In this document: piece after piece, positions 1 to 6,095 of the stretch
How positions within the stretch are numbered: position 1 is the first letter of the stretch
Layout: each line of letters opens with the position of its first letter
Assembly (NCBI GenBank): GCA_030841195.1
Contig: JAVEDA010000089.1
Span: 1 to 6,643 of the forward strand
DNA length: 6,643 bases
Direction of reading: 5' to 3'
Source: Actinomycetota bacterium
GTDB lineage: Bacteria; Actinomycetota; Actinomycetes; JACCUZ01
The notes under the pieces: model-generated
Seen by the model: the letters and a program-made list of their open reading frames with translations, nothing else
Databases searched by the model: none
What the model was told of the DNA's origin: nothing
Translations under genes and position numbers: made by a program

Positions 1-31
1 TGGCAGCTCAAGCCGCTTGGTCGCTTTGACT

Positions 32-107
32 TGGTGCCCCCGGCAGGATTCGAACCTGCGACACACGGTTTAGGAAACCGATGCTCTATCCCCTGAGCTA
101 CGAGGGC
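32..107 (-). tRNA. tRNA-Arg, anticodon CCU, with encoded CCA
   Basis: Read on the minus strand, this folds as a complete cloverleaf. It has a 7-bp acceptor stem (GCCCTCG with CGGGGGC, including one T-G wobble), a 4-bp D stem (GCTC/GAGC), a 5-bp T stem (GCAGG/CCTGC) around the standard TTCGAAT loop, and an anticodon loop TTCCTAA. The anticodon CCT lies at plus-strand positions 72-74, so the tRNA reads the AGG arginine codon. The discriminator base is A (35), and the 3' CCA is encoded in the DNA (32-34). The outermost anticodon-stem pair (27-43) is a U-U mismatch, as both plus-strand positions 81 and 65 are A; the other four pairs are sound. The tRNA is divergent from the peptidase gene to its right. 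Confidence 0.97.
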
Positions 108-187
108 GATGGGGGGTCGTCGCTTGAGGATATCTGCCGCCGTGGCCGTGGCCGTCGCGACCCGGACGTGGCAGGGTCGACCGCAGG

Positions 188-1159
188 ATGAGAAGACGAG
201 CCGCCGCGCTGCTGACGATCGCAGTGCTTCTCGCGAGCGGCTGCACCGGCTCCGGTGACGCGGCGCCGCCGACGCCGGGCACGTCGACAAGCCGTTCGCC
301 CTCGGACCGCGCATCCTCCACAGCGCCGCCCTCGTCCCCGACGTCGAGCGAGCCGGCGCCGGCGACCGCGATCGACCTGGACGCGGCCATGCGGCTGGTC
401 CGCGAGCTCGCCGCCATGGGGTCGCGCGAAGCGACGTCACGAGCCTTCGCCCAGGCTGCGGACCTCGTCCAGATACGGCTGGCCGCACTCGGCTATTCGG
501 TCCGGCGGCAGACCTTTACGGTGCCGGCGGGGAGGTCCTGGGGAGTCCCGGTGCCCCGTGGCCGGACCGCCAACGTCATCGCCGTACCGGCCGGCCTGAC
601 TCCTGGCGACCCGCATCTGGTCGTGGGCGCCCACCTCGACACCGTGCCGCAGTCACCGGGCGCCGAGGACAACGCGAGCGGTGTCGCGGTGCTCGTCGAG
701 CTGGCCCGCCTTGCGCGCGAGGGTGGCACCAGGCTGCCGGTGGTCTTCGTCGCGTTCGCGGCCGAAGAGCCGCGTGGTCCGACCGACGACGAGCACCACT
801 TCGGCTCACAGGAGTACGTACGACGGTCAGCCGGCGCCGAGGGCGACGCGCGACGCGCCATGGTCAGCCTCGACCGGGTCGGCGCGCCCGGCTCGGTGCC
901 GGTGTGCACCGGCGGGCTGTCGCCGCGGCTGGTGCAGCGTGAGCTGCTGGCGGCTGCGGCACGCGTCGGCGTACGGGCACGTGCCTGCGAGAACCGGACC
1001 AGCGATCACTGGCCGTTCGAGAAGGCGGGCGAGACGGTAGCCAGGATCGGCGGCAACCCGTCGCCCGGCTACCACTCCGCCCGCGACTTACCGCGACTGG
1101 TGAGCCGGCGGCAGCTGGAGCGCACCGGCGCGGTCGTCTGGGAGTGGCTGCGCGGCTGA
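188..1159 (+). CDS. M28-family zinc aminopeptidase, predicted lipoprotein
   Basis: This 323-residue protein is a di-zinc exopeptidase of family M28, which typically removes N-terminal amino acids from peptides. A lipoprotein signal ends in LASGC (Cys19), so the enzyme should be anchored outside the membrane. A Ser/Thr/Pro/Ala-rich linker follows (about 22-61), then the catalytic domain (about 62-322). All expected metal and catalytic residues are visible by family pattern: His149 and Asp151 (AHLDT), bridging Asp161 (DNASG), catalytic Glu193 with ligand Glu194 (AEEP), Asp229 (SLDRVG) and His296 (GYHSARD). SDHWPF at 272-277 is also typical. Cys240 and Cys267 could form a disulfide (inference). 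The ATG at 188 gives a normal signal peptide directly, although the upstream AGGG (173-176) is a rather distant ribosome site. The gene stands alone: the tRNA upstream is divergent, and the CapA gene downstream converges, with stop codons 3 bases apart. Substrate specificity cannot be read from the sequence. Confidence 0.93.
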   Translation: MRRRAAALLTIAVLLASGCTGSGDAAPPTPGTSTSRSPSDRASSTAPPSSPTSSEPAPATAIDLDAAMRLVRELAAMGSREATSRAFAQAADLVQIRLAALGYSVRRQTFTVPAGRSWGVPVPRGRTANVIAVPAGLTPGDPHLVVGAHLDTVPQSPGAEDNASGVAVLVELARLAREGGTRLPVVFVAFAAEEPRGPTDDEHHFGSQEYVRRSAGAEGDARRAMVSLDRVGAPGSVPVCTGGLSPRLVQRELLAAAARVGVRARACENRTSDHWPFEKAGETVARIGGNPSPGYHSARDLPRLVSRRQLERTGAVVWEWLRG

Positions 1160-1162
1160 CCG

Positions 1163-2542
1163 TCAACGGGCGTGGCTGCCCCGCAGCGGTCCGCCGCTGG
1201 CCGACCAGATCCGGTTGAGGATCGCCGTGGCCCGCTCCCCACGAGCGACCCGCGGCGCGAAGTCGGGGCCGATGACGACCGGGATCAGCTCCGCGGCCTT
1301 CAGCTCGGTGCCCCAGTAGGTGAGCTCGAGCACCGCGCCCTCCTGCGTCTCGCGCGTGGAGTCCATGTCGAAGACGAAGTTGCCGAGCGAGTAGACGACC
1401 AGCCCGCCCGGCACCGACTCGACGCCCTGGACCCAGTGCGGATGGCCGCCGACCACCAAGTCGGCACCGGCCCGGACCAGGCGACGCGCCACCACCCGCT
1501 GGTCCCGGACCGTCCGCGTCGTGTACTGGGTGCCCCAGTGCGGCAGCACGAGCACGACGTCCACCTCGTCGCGCAGCGCTCGCACGACATCGGTGACTCG
1601 CTGCAGGTCGGAGGCGACGAGCGGCCCGGTGCGCGGCCGCATCCGAACGCTCAGTGCCCCCGGCCGGTCCGCCGTCGCCGCCGGGGTCTCGCCGATCGCG
1701 TTGAACGCGACGATCCCGAACCGCACGCCGTTCCGCACGACCACCACTGGCCGGGCCGCCGCGGCCAGGTCGGTGCCGGCGCCGACGCCCGCGAAGCCGC
1801 CGTCTTCGACTCGGCGCAGGGTCTGCCGCAGTGCTCGGGGGCCGTAGTCGCCCACGTGGTTGTTCGCGAGGGACAACACATCGAACCCGGCGAGCCGCAG
1901 ACCGGCCCGCACCTGCGGCCTGGCACCGAACGAGTCGCCGCCTTGTCGTGGCGCTCCCGCCGTCGACAGCGTGCTCTCGAGGTTGCCGATGGTCAGGTCG
2001 CTCGCCGCCAGCCGCCGCGCCATCGGCCGTAACGCGGCGGCCTGGTCACCGACCTGGTCCAGCCGGTCGCCGACCCGGCGCGCGAGCATGACGTCGCCGG
2101 TCAAGGTCACGGTCGTGACCAGGGGCGCGGCCGGGCCCGGCACGGTCGCGGGGTACGCCGCCGGGTTCCGCAGGGGGTGCACGCCATCGACCGTCGCGAC
2201 CGCGAGCGGTGGCCGTACGTCGGTAGCCGGGACCAGCGCGAGGACGTCGCGGTCCGCGGCCACCTGGTCCAGCGAACCGGTCCGCAGCGCGGCCGCGGGT
2301 GCGCCGAGCTCCGCCCAGTCGGTCACCGTTCCGGCCCGCAGCGCGGCGAGCTGGGCACCGGTCAGGGCGAGCCCCTGCCGGGTCGGGTGCAACGCCACCA
2401 CGAGCGGCGTCCTGGTCGGGGCATCCGCGGCGGTCGGCGCCGGTGCGGTGGCGGTGGTCGGCGTCCGGGTGGGCCCAGCCGTGGGGCGTTCGGCCGGCTC
2501 GCCGGTGCACGCCACGACGGCCAGCAGCGTGGCGGCGAGCAC
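1163..2542 (-). CDS. CapA-family metallophosphatase-fold lipoprotein with N-terminal PstS-like segment
   Basis: This 459-residue protein belongs to the CapA/YwtB family (calcineurin-like metallophosphatase fold), named for poly-gamma-glutamate capsule proteins. Its biochemical role in actinobacteria is largely unsettled. A short hydrophobic start ends in the lipobox VVAC (Cys12), followed by a Thr/Pro/Ala-rich linker (13-45). Residues 46-131 resemble pieces of a PstS-type phosphate-binding protein: LTGAQLAALRAG..TDWAELG, then a VDGVHPLRNPAAYP element. The CapA domain follows (about 143-425), with TGDVMLAR (148-155), NLES (187-190), ANNHVGDYG (226-234), LPHWGTQY (333-340), GGHPHW (365-370) and SLGNFVFD (385-392). 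The family's likely metal or catalytic Asp, Asn and His residues are therefore retained. The start is uncertain. The GTG at 2542 has no convincing ribosome site, and its signal peptide lacks a basic end, yet the frame is closed by a stop at 2600-2602 and has no ATG or other GTG between. No capB/capC partners are in view, so a capsule role is not supported by context. Confidence 0.9.
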   Translation of the reverse strand: MLAATLLAVVACTGEPAERPTAGPTRTPTTATAPAPTAADAPTRTPLVVALHPTRQGLALTGAQLAALRAGTVTDWAELGAPAAALRTGSLDQVAADRDVLALVPATDVRPPLAVATVDGVHPLRNPAAYPATVPGPAAPLVTTVTLTGDVMLARRVGDRLDQVGDQAAALRPMARRLAASDLTIGNLESTLSTAGAPRQGGDSFGARPQVRAGLRLAGFDVLSLANNHVGDYGPRALRQTLRRVEDGGFAGVGAGTDLAAAARPVVVVRNGVRFGIVAFNAIGETPAATADRPGALSVRMRPRTGPLVASDLQRVTDVVRALRDEVDVVLVLPHWGTQYTTRTVRDQRVVARRLVRAGADLVVGGHPHWVQGVESVPGGLVVYSLGNFVFDMDSTRETQEGAVLELTYWGTELKAAELIPVVIGPDFAPRVARGERATAILNRIWSASGGPLRGSHAR

Positions 2543-2564
2543 GGATGCGAGGTCGCGATGGGCC

Positions 2565-2584
2565 CTGTGGGTGATAGCCCACAG
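2565..2584. promoter_or_regulatory. 7-bp perfect inverted repeat in the CapA gene leader
   Basis: CTGTGGG (2565-2571) and CCCACAG (2578-2584) are perfect inverted copies separated by six bases. The element lies 22 bases upstream of the annotated GTG start of the CapA-family gene, within the 182-base divergent gap. It could be an operator for a dimeric regulator or a leader hairpin in the CapA transcript. No -10/-35 pair could be recognised convincingly nearby. The symmetry is plainly visible; the regulatory role is inference. Confidence 0.4.
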
Positions 2585-2687
2585 CCTGCCGTACGACGGT
2601 CATCAGCGCGAGGTGGCAGCGCCATCCTCGCCAACTGACAGGCGAGCAGTCCGAACCGGGGGACCTCGCGATGCGTCGTCCAGTGGA

Positions 2688-2703
2688 TGCATCGTGCGAT
2701 GCA
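2688..2703. promoter_or_regulatory. 16-bp palindrome upstream of the Ig-like protein gene
   Basis: TGCATCG, two bases, then CGATGCA form perfect 7-bp arms. A further copy of the half-site GCGATGC occurs at 2668-2674, 28 bases upstream of the copy in the right arm (2696-2702). Such a pattern suits a DNA-binding protein operator close to the promoter or leader of the downstream gene. It ends immediately before the hairpin that carries the ribosome-binding site. If translation really starts at the upstream ATG at 2671, the element would instead be coding sequence. Confidence 0.45.
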
Positions 2704-2720
2704 CCTCGACTTCGAGGGGG
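2704..2720 (+). promoter_or_regulatory. Ribosome-binding site inside a small hairpin
   Basis: GAGGGGG (2714-2720) is the purine-rich ribosome site that supports the ATG at 2725, with the GAGG core seven bases away. The segment CCTCG (2704-2708), four bases, CGAGG (2713-2717) forms a 5-bp stem that would cover this core in RNA. This could dampen translation initiation. The base pairing is seen directly; an effect on expression is inferred. Confidence 0.5.
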
Positions 2721-2724
2721 CGTG

Positions 2725-4326
2725 ATGGACGGACGAAGGTTCGTTGTCCTGGTCGGCGCGGCGGCTCTGGTGGCACCGCTCACGGGGTGGACCGCGATGC
2801 CCGCCAATGCGACCGGCCCTGTCCCGGCGGCGGTGCCGGCGTCGCAGTGCTTCCCCACGACCGACAACGGTGACCCAGTGCTCAAGACGTTCGGCTTCTC
2901 GCCGGTCGCGATCGACTCGCGGCAGGGCTCGAAGGACGTGACGTTCACGGCCACCGCCGAGGACACCGGTGGCCCAGGGGCGCCGTCCGGGGTAGCGGGC
3001 GCCACCGTCTACGTGAGCTTTGACGACTCCGGCAACTGGAACCTCAGAGCTCCGATGAAGCCGGACGGCAACGGGGGACTGGTCGGGACTCTCACGATCC
3101 TCAAGCAGTACCGGACCGCCACGAGGTACGTGTCGCTGAGCGTCGACGACGTCGCCGGGAACCGCACGACGTACTCGACGGCCGACCTCGAGCAGATGGG
3201 CCTGCCGACGACGTTCACGACGGTGACCACGCCTGACACCGGTAAACCTGCTGTGCGCACGGTCCGCCTCTCCACCAGGACGATCGACACCCGGGCGCAC
3301 CGCGCCACCCTGGGGATCAAGGTTCGTGCCACCGACGACTCGGCCGTGAAGGCGATCCGGGTCGGGCTATGGGGCTCGCCGATCCGCTCCTCGACCGCCC
3401 ATCTGAGACTCGTCGCCGGCACGGCTGCGGACGGTACCTGGCAGGGCCGGATCAGCGTGCCGCGCTGGCAGGGCAACAGCACGGCGAAGCTCGCGATCGA
3501 GGTGACCGACCTGGTCGACGGTTATCGCATCTACGGACCTAAGAAGCTGGCGGCCATCGGCCAGCCGGGCACGGTGCGCGTCCTGAGCCGGACGGACACC
3601 GAGGAACCGAGACTGCGGCTGCAGGCGGTCACGCCGACATCGGTCGACCTGCGCAGCGGCGAGCAGTCGGTCACGGTGGCGGTGCGGGCGACGGACCGGT
3701 TGTCGGGTGTACGACGCGCATCGGTCACCTTGCGGGGCCCAGACGACGGAAACGGTGGCCAGCCGAACCTGGACGTACGGCTGGTGCGGGTGTCCGGGAC
3801 CGCCCACGACGGCATCTGGAAGGGCACCGTGGCACTGCGGCCGTGTGCCGCCCTGGCCGGCAGCTGGGACGTCGTCGCGTTCGCCTGGGACGCCGCCACC
3901 GGCAACTACCTGGACAGCCCGAAGGCGCTCACCGTGATCAACGCCGACGTCTTGCGGCCGCGAGCAGAGCTTGTCGGCGACTCCTACCTGGTACGTCGGG
4001 GCGGTCCGCTGACGGTCACGTTCAACGAGGACGTTGTCGGCGTCGATGCCGACAACACGCTGGTCCACGTGGGCGACAACCAGCGCGGCCAAGCCGGTGA
4101 CAACCCGACAGCAATCGCCGGGACCTGGGCGTGCAAGGACGCCTCGGGTTCGGCCGTCGACTGTGTGGCGGGCCCGGTCCGGCAGGCGGCGTTCACCCCG
4201 ACGTCGCCGATGATCCCGGGAACCAACCACACGCTGGTGCTCAACCCGGAGCACCACCTCGGGCTCACCGACCTGGCCGGCAACCCGTACGACCCGATGT
4301 CCGTGGTGAACTTCCACACCATGTGA
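2725..4326 (+). CDS. Secreted multi-domain Ig-like protein (three repeats plus C-terminal Big_5-type domain), function unknown
   Basis: This 533-residue protein has a signal peptide (GRR basic end, hydrophobic core 6-20, likely cleavage after ANA at 27-29) and no later membrane segment or sorting signal, so it is probably released. Three divergent repeats follow, at about 50-173, 174-293 and 294-410. Each opens with a DxR element (64-66, 188-190, 308-310), then an alternating beta strand ending in an A-x-D turn (EDTGG, RATDD, RATDR), and later a D...G(N) element. Repeats 2 and 3 also share a G-x-W. The last segment (about 411-532) matches the Big_5 Ig-like pattern: VTFNEDV, AAFTPTSPMIPGTNHTLVL, LTDLAGNPYD and a closing VNFHT. 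Cys470 and Cys480 may pair. No catalytic motif is visible, so adhesion, carbohydrate binding or a structural surface role are possible but unproven. An ATG at 2671 with GGGGGA before it would add 18 residues. I prefer 2725 for its signal peptide and ribosome site. Confidence 0.85.
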   Translation: MDGRRFVVLVGAAALVAPLTGWTAMPANATGPVPAAVPASQCFPTTDNGDPVLKTFGFSPVAIDSRQGSKDVTFTATAEDTGGPGAPSGVAGATVYVSFDDSGNWNLRAPMKPDGNGGLVGTLTILKQYRTATRYVSLSVDDVAGNRTTYSTADLEQMGLPTTFTTVTTPDTGKPAVRTVRLSTRTIDTRAHRATLGIKVRATDDSAVKAIRVGLWGSPIRSSTAHLRLVAGTAADGTWQGRISVPRWQGNSTAKLAIEVTDLVDGYRIYGPKKLAAIGQPGTVRVLSRTDTEEPRLRLQAVTPTSVDLRSGEQSVTVAVRATDRLSGVRRASVTLRGPDDGNGGQPNLDVRLVRVSGTAHDGIWKGTVALRPCAALAGSWDVVAFAWDAATGNYLDSPKALTVINADVLRPRAELVGDSYLVRRGGPLTVTFNEDVVGVDADNTLVHVGDNQRGQAGDNPTAIAGTWACKDASGSAVDCVAGPVRQAAFTPTSPMIPGTNHTLVLNPEHHLGLTDLAGNPYDPMSVVNFHTM

Positions 4327-4353
4327 CCGGGCGGGGGAGGGGCTCCCGCCCGG
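4327..4353. terminator. Bidirectional hairpin terminator between convergent genes
   Basis: CCGGGCGGG (4327-4335) and CCCGCCCGG (4345-4353) form a perfect 9-bp G+C stem. It can be lengthened by an inner wobble and a G-C pair to leave a five-base loop. It starts directly after the stop codon of the Ig-like gene and lies in the 30-base gap before the stop of the oppositely oriented permease gene, so it can serve both. No T-run follows, which is common for actinobacterial terminator hairpins. Confidence 0.7.
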
Positions 4354-4356
4354 CCG

Positions 4357-5973
4357 TCAGGCCGGGTGGGAGCGCTCCGCGCCGGTCGCCTCCAGGTCGT
4401 CGTGCAGGTGCCGACCGATCTTCGCGCCCGGCCGCACGATGAGGAAGGCGACCAGGCCGACAACTGCGATTACTGCCATCACGGTCAGCGTGACCCAGTC
4501 GAGGTTGAACAGCGCGCCGCGCGGGCTGTCCAGCCCGGTCGGCGCCACCACGTTGATCAGCATCAGCCCGAGGTAGGCCGCCGCACCGATGGTCGTGGGC
4601 CAGGCCCACCGCCCCAGCTGGAACGGGCCTTCCGGCACCCAGCCCCGGGACCGGGCCACGAGGGCCCCGATGACGGTCAGCAGGAACGACAGGTAGATGC
4701 CGCTGACGCCGAACGAGACGAGGGCACCCAGAGCCGAGACGTTCGCCGGGTAGGTGATGAAGCCGATGGTCTTGTCCTCGCTCGGTGTCAGATTGACCAG
4801 CAACGTGAACAGGACGGGCACCAGGGCGCCCAGCAGGATCGCGTTGACCGGCGTGTGGAACCGGGGCGACACCTTGGACACGAACCGTGCGCCTGGGATC
4901 GCGCCGTCCCGAGCGAACGAGAACGCCAGCCGGGCGCCCGCGCCCTGCACCGACGACCCGCAGGAGAAGAACGCGAAGATGACGAGCAGCAGCAACAGGT
5001 CGTTGAGCCAGCCCGCGGAGATGTTCGACGACAGGATGTAGGGGACGCCGCCGTCGAACGACGTGGCCTTGGCATAGCCGGCGCGGTCGCTGGGAGTCGC
5101 GAGCAGCAACGCCGCGACCAGCACAAACGACGTGAGGCCACCGACCAGCAGCGCCCGCTGCATCGACTTTGGCACCTGTCGGGCGGCGTCCTTGGTTTCT
5201 TCCGCCACGTCGCCGGCCGACTCGAACCCGTAGAAGATGTAGACGTGGGCGAGGATCGCGACCAGCGCCGCGCCGGCCCACCAGTTGCCGTGGAAGTCGA
5301 CAGCCAGCGAGTTCGTCTTCAGGTGCTCGGCGCCCTGGGTCGAGAACAGGAAACCCAGACCGTGGTGGAACCCGGCGATGAGCAGGATCAGCGCGATCCC
5401 GAAGGTCCCGACCAGCTCGGCGTAGGTCCCGAGGCCGGCGACCCGACCCATCATCTTGGCGCCGATGATGTTCAGCGTCGTCTGGACGGCGAGCAGCGCG
5501 AGGGTGATGAGCAGCACCGTCGTGTGGTTGAGCGGGTCCAGGCTGGTGTTGAACCAGTTGTTCGACAGGCTGGCGACGTAAGGCACAACGCCGGTGTCGA
5601 CGGCCGCGACCGTGACCAGCAGGGCCATCCCGTAGAACCAGCCGACCCACCACCCGTAGCGCGGCCCGACCGTGTACTTGGAGTATTGGTACAGCGCGCC
5701 GGCCACGGGGTAGTGGCTGCCTAGCTCGCCGAAGACCCGGGCGACCAGATACATGCCGGCCACCACGATCGGCATCAGCCAGATGTAGCGCGGCCCACCG
5801 ACGCCGGCTCCAAGGACGAACAGCGAGTAGATGCCAACCATGGGCGACAGGTACGTGAAGGCGACGCTGAAGTTCGCGAACTTGCTCAGCACCCGGGACA
5901 GCTCCGAGGTGTAGCCGAGAGCGGCGAGCCGCGAGTCGTCCGCGGTCTGGTCGTGGGTCTGGTCCGAGGACAT
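4357..5973 (-). CDS. APC-superfamily amino acid/amine permease
   Basis: This 538-residue inner-membrane transporter of the amino acid-polyamine-organocation superfamily most resembles the amino acid/choline transporter type (GABA, choline or amino acid permeases). The early stretch GYTSELSRVLSKFANFSVAF (20-39) and the following SPMVGIY (43-49) fit the usual helix-1 region. About twelve hydrophobic helices can be drawn (near 34-56, 63-83, 106-134, 151-171, 184-201, 231-251, 273-292, 322-344, 374-394, 411-438, 459-478, 492-513). Family signatures include the helix-6 GFESAGDVAEET with following VPKSM (249-271) and the helix-8/loop motif SRL-like GARLAFSFARDGAIP (346-360). The ATG at 5973 is preferred because AAGGGA lies seven bases upstream; an in-frame ATG at 6018 would add 15 residues and lacks this support. 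The substrate cannot be fixed from sequence. It probably imports an amino acid or a related amine by ion coupling. Confidence 0.92.
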   Translation of the reverse strand: MSSDQTHDQTADDSRLAALGYTSELSRVLSKFANFSVAFTYLSPMVGIYSLFVLGAGVGGPRYIWLMPIVVAGMYLVARVFGELGSHYPVAGALYQYSKYTVGPRYGWWVGWFYGMALLVTVAAVDTGVVPYVASLSNNWFNTSLDPLNHTTVLLITLALLAVQTTLNIIGAKMMGRVAGLGTYAELVGTFGIALILLIAGFHHGLGFLFSTQGAEHLKTNSLAVDFHGNWWAGAALVAILAHVYIFYGFESAGDVAEETKDAARQVPKSMQRALLVGGLTSFVLVAALLLATPSDRAGYAKATSFDGGVPYILSSNISAGWLNDLLLLLVIFAFFSCGSSVQGAGARLAFSFARDGAIPGARFVSKVSPRFHTPVNAILLGALVPVLFTLLVNLTPSEDKTIGFITYPANVSALGALVSFGVSGIYLSFLLTVIGALVARSRGWVPEGPFQLGRWAWPTTIGAAAYLGLMLINVVAPTGLDSPRGALFNLDWVTLTVMAVIAVVGLVAFLIVRPGAKIGRHLHDDLEATGAERSHPA

Positions 5974-5980
5974 CTGCAGG

Positions 5981-5987
5981 TCCCTTC
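5981..5987 (-). promoter_or_regulatory. Ribosome-binding site of the permease gene
   Basis: On the minus strand this reads GAAGGGA, ending seven bases before the ATG at 5973. It decides the start in favour of 5973 over the in-frame ATG at 6018. Its first bases overlap the edge of an inverted repeat. Confidence 0.7.
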
Positions 5988-6028
5988 GCGGGTGAGCCCC
6001 CGTGCCGAGGAGGATCATGCACCCGCGA
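5986..6028. promoter_or_regulatory. 9-bp inverted repeat in the permease leader
   Basis: TCGCGGGTG (5986-5994) and CACCCGCGA (6020-6028) are perfect inverted copies separated by 25 bases. The pairing can continue by a G-T wobble and a further C-G pair that would draw in part of the ribosome site. In the permease transcript this could form a leader hairpin whose downstream arm touches the GAAGGGA site. In DNA it could act as a spaced operator in the 122-base divergent region. The repeat is seen directly and its role is inferred. Confidence 0.45.
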
Positions 6029-6095
6029 GGACCCCACGTCGAGGACCGACGCGTGGTCAGGTGGCGTTCAGGCCGCGCCCGGCACAGTCGAGCGC

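Noticed and set aside
9..19. Small palindrome CAAGCCGCTTG downstream of the tRNA as a terminator
   Set aside because: It has a one-base centre, so it cannot form a proper hairpin loop without losing most of the stem, and only 31 bases beyond the tRNA are visible.
127..132. TATCCT on the minus strand as a -10 box for the tRNA gene
   Set aside because: The position is reasonable, but no -35-like sequence lies at the right spacing. The evidence is too thin for a feature.
1184..1199. Six-bp hairpin (CAGCGG/CCGCTG) just after the peptidase stop as a terminator
   Set aside because: The stem is short, has no T-run, and lies inside the CapA coding end. Such stems are common by chance in G+C-rich sequence.
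2635..2640. CTGACA resembling a -35 box for the Ig-like gene
   Set aside because: No TAnnnT-like -10 hexamer is found 16-19 bases downstream, so a promoter call is not supported.
2627..2646. Six-bp inverted repeat CTCGCC/GGCGAG in the divergent gap
   Set aside because: Its short arms and eight-base spacer are weaker than the neighbouring dyads and close to chance level in this composition.
1860..2873. 337-residue plus-strand frame antisense to the CapA gene, crossing into the Ig-like gene
   Set aside because: Its composition is typical of antisense frames in G+C-rich DNA, and it conflicts with two well-supported genes.
2046..3300. Two long minus-strand frames (319 and 312 residues) across the CapA start, the divergent gap and the Ig-like gene
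   Set aside because: They have no motifs and an Arg/Pro/Gly-rich antisense composition. They overlap the better-supported CapA and Ig-like genes.
4366..5724. 452-residue plus-strand frame antisense to the permease gene
   Set aside because: It is dominated by Arg, Gln, Glu, Asp and Gly residues, as expected from reading a membrane protein gene backwards, with no recognisable family.
4265..6037. 590-residue minus-strand open frame overlapping the permease gene in another frame
   Set aside because: It is rich in Arg, Gly, Pro and Ala with no domain signature. The permease frame over the same bases has clear helices, motifs and a ribosome site.
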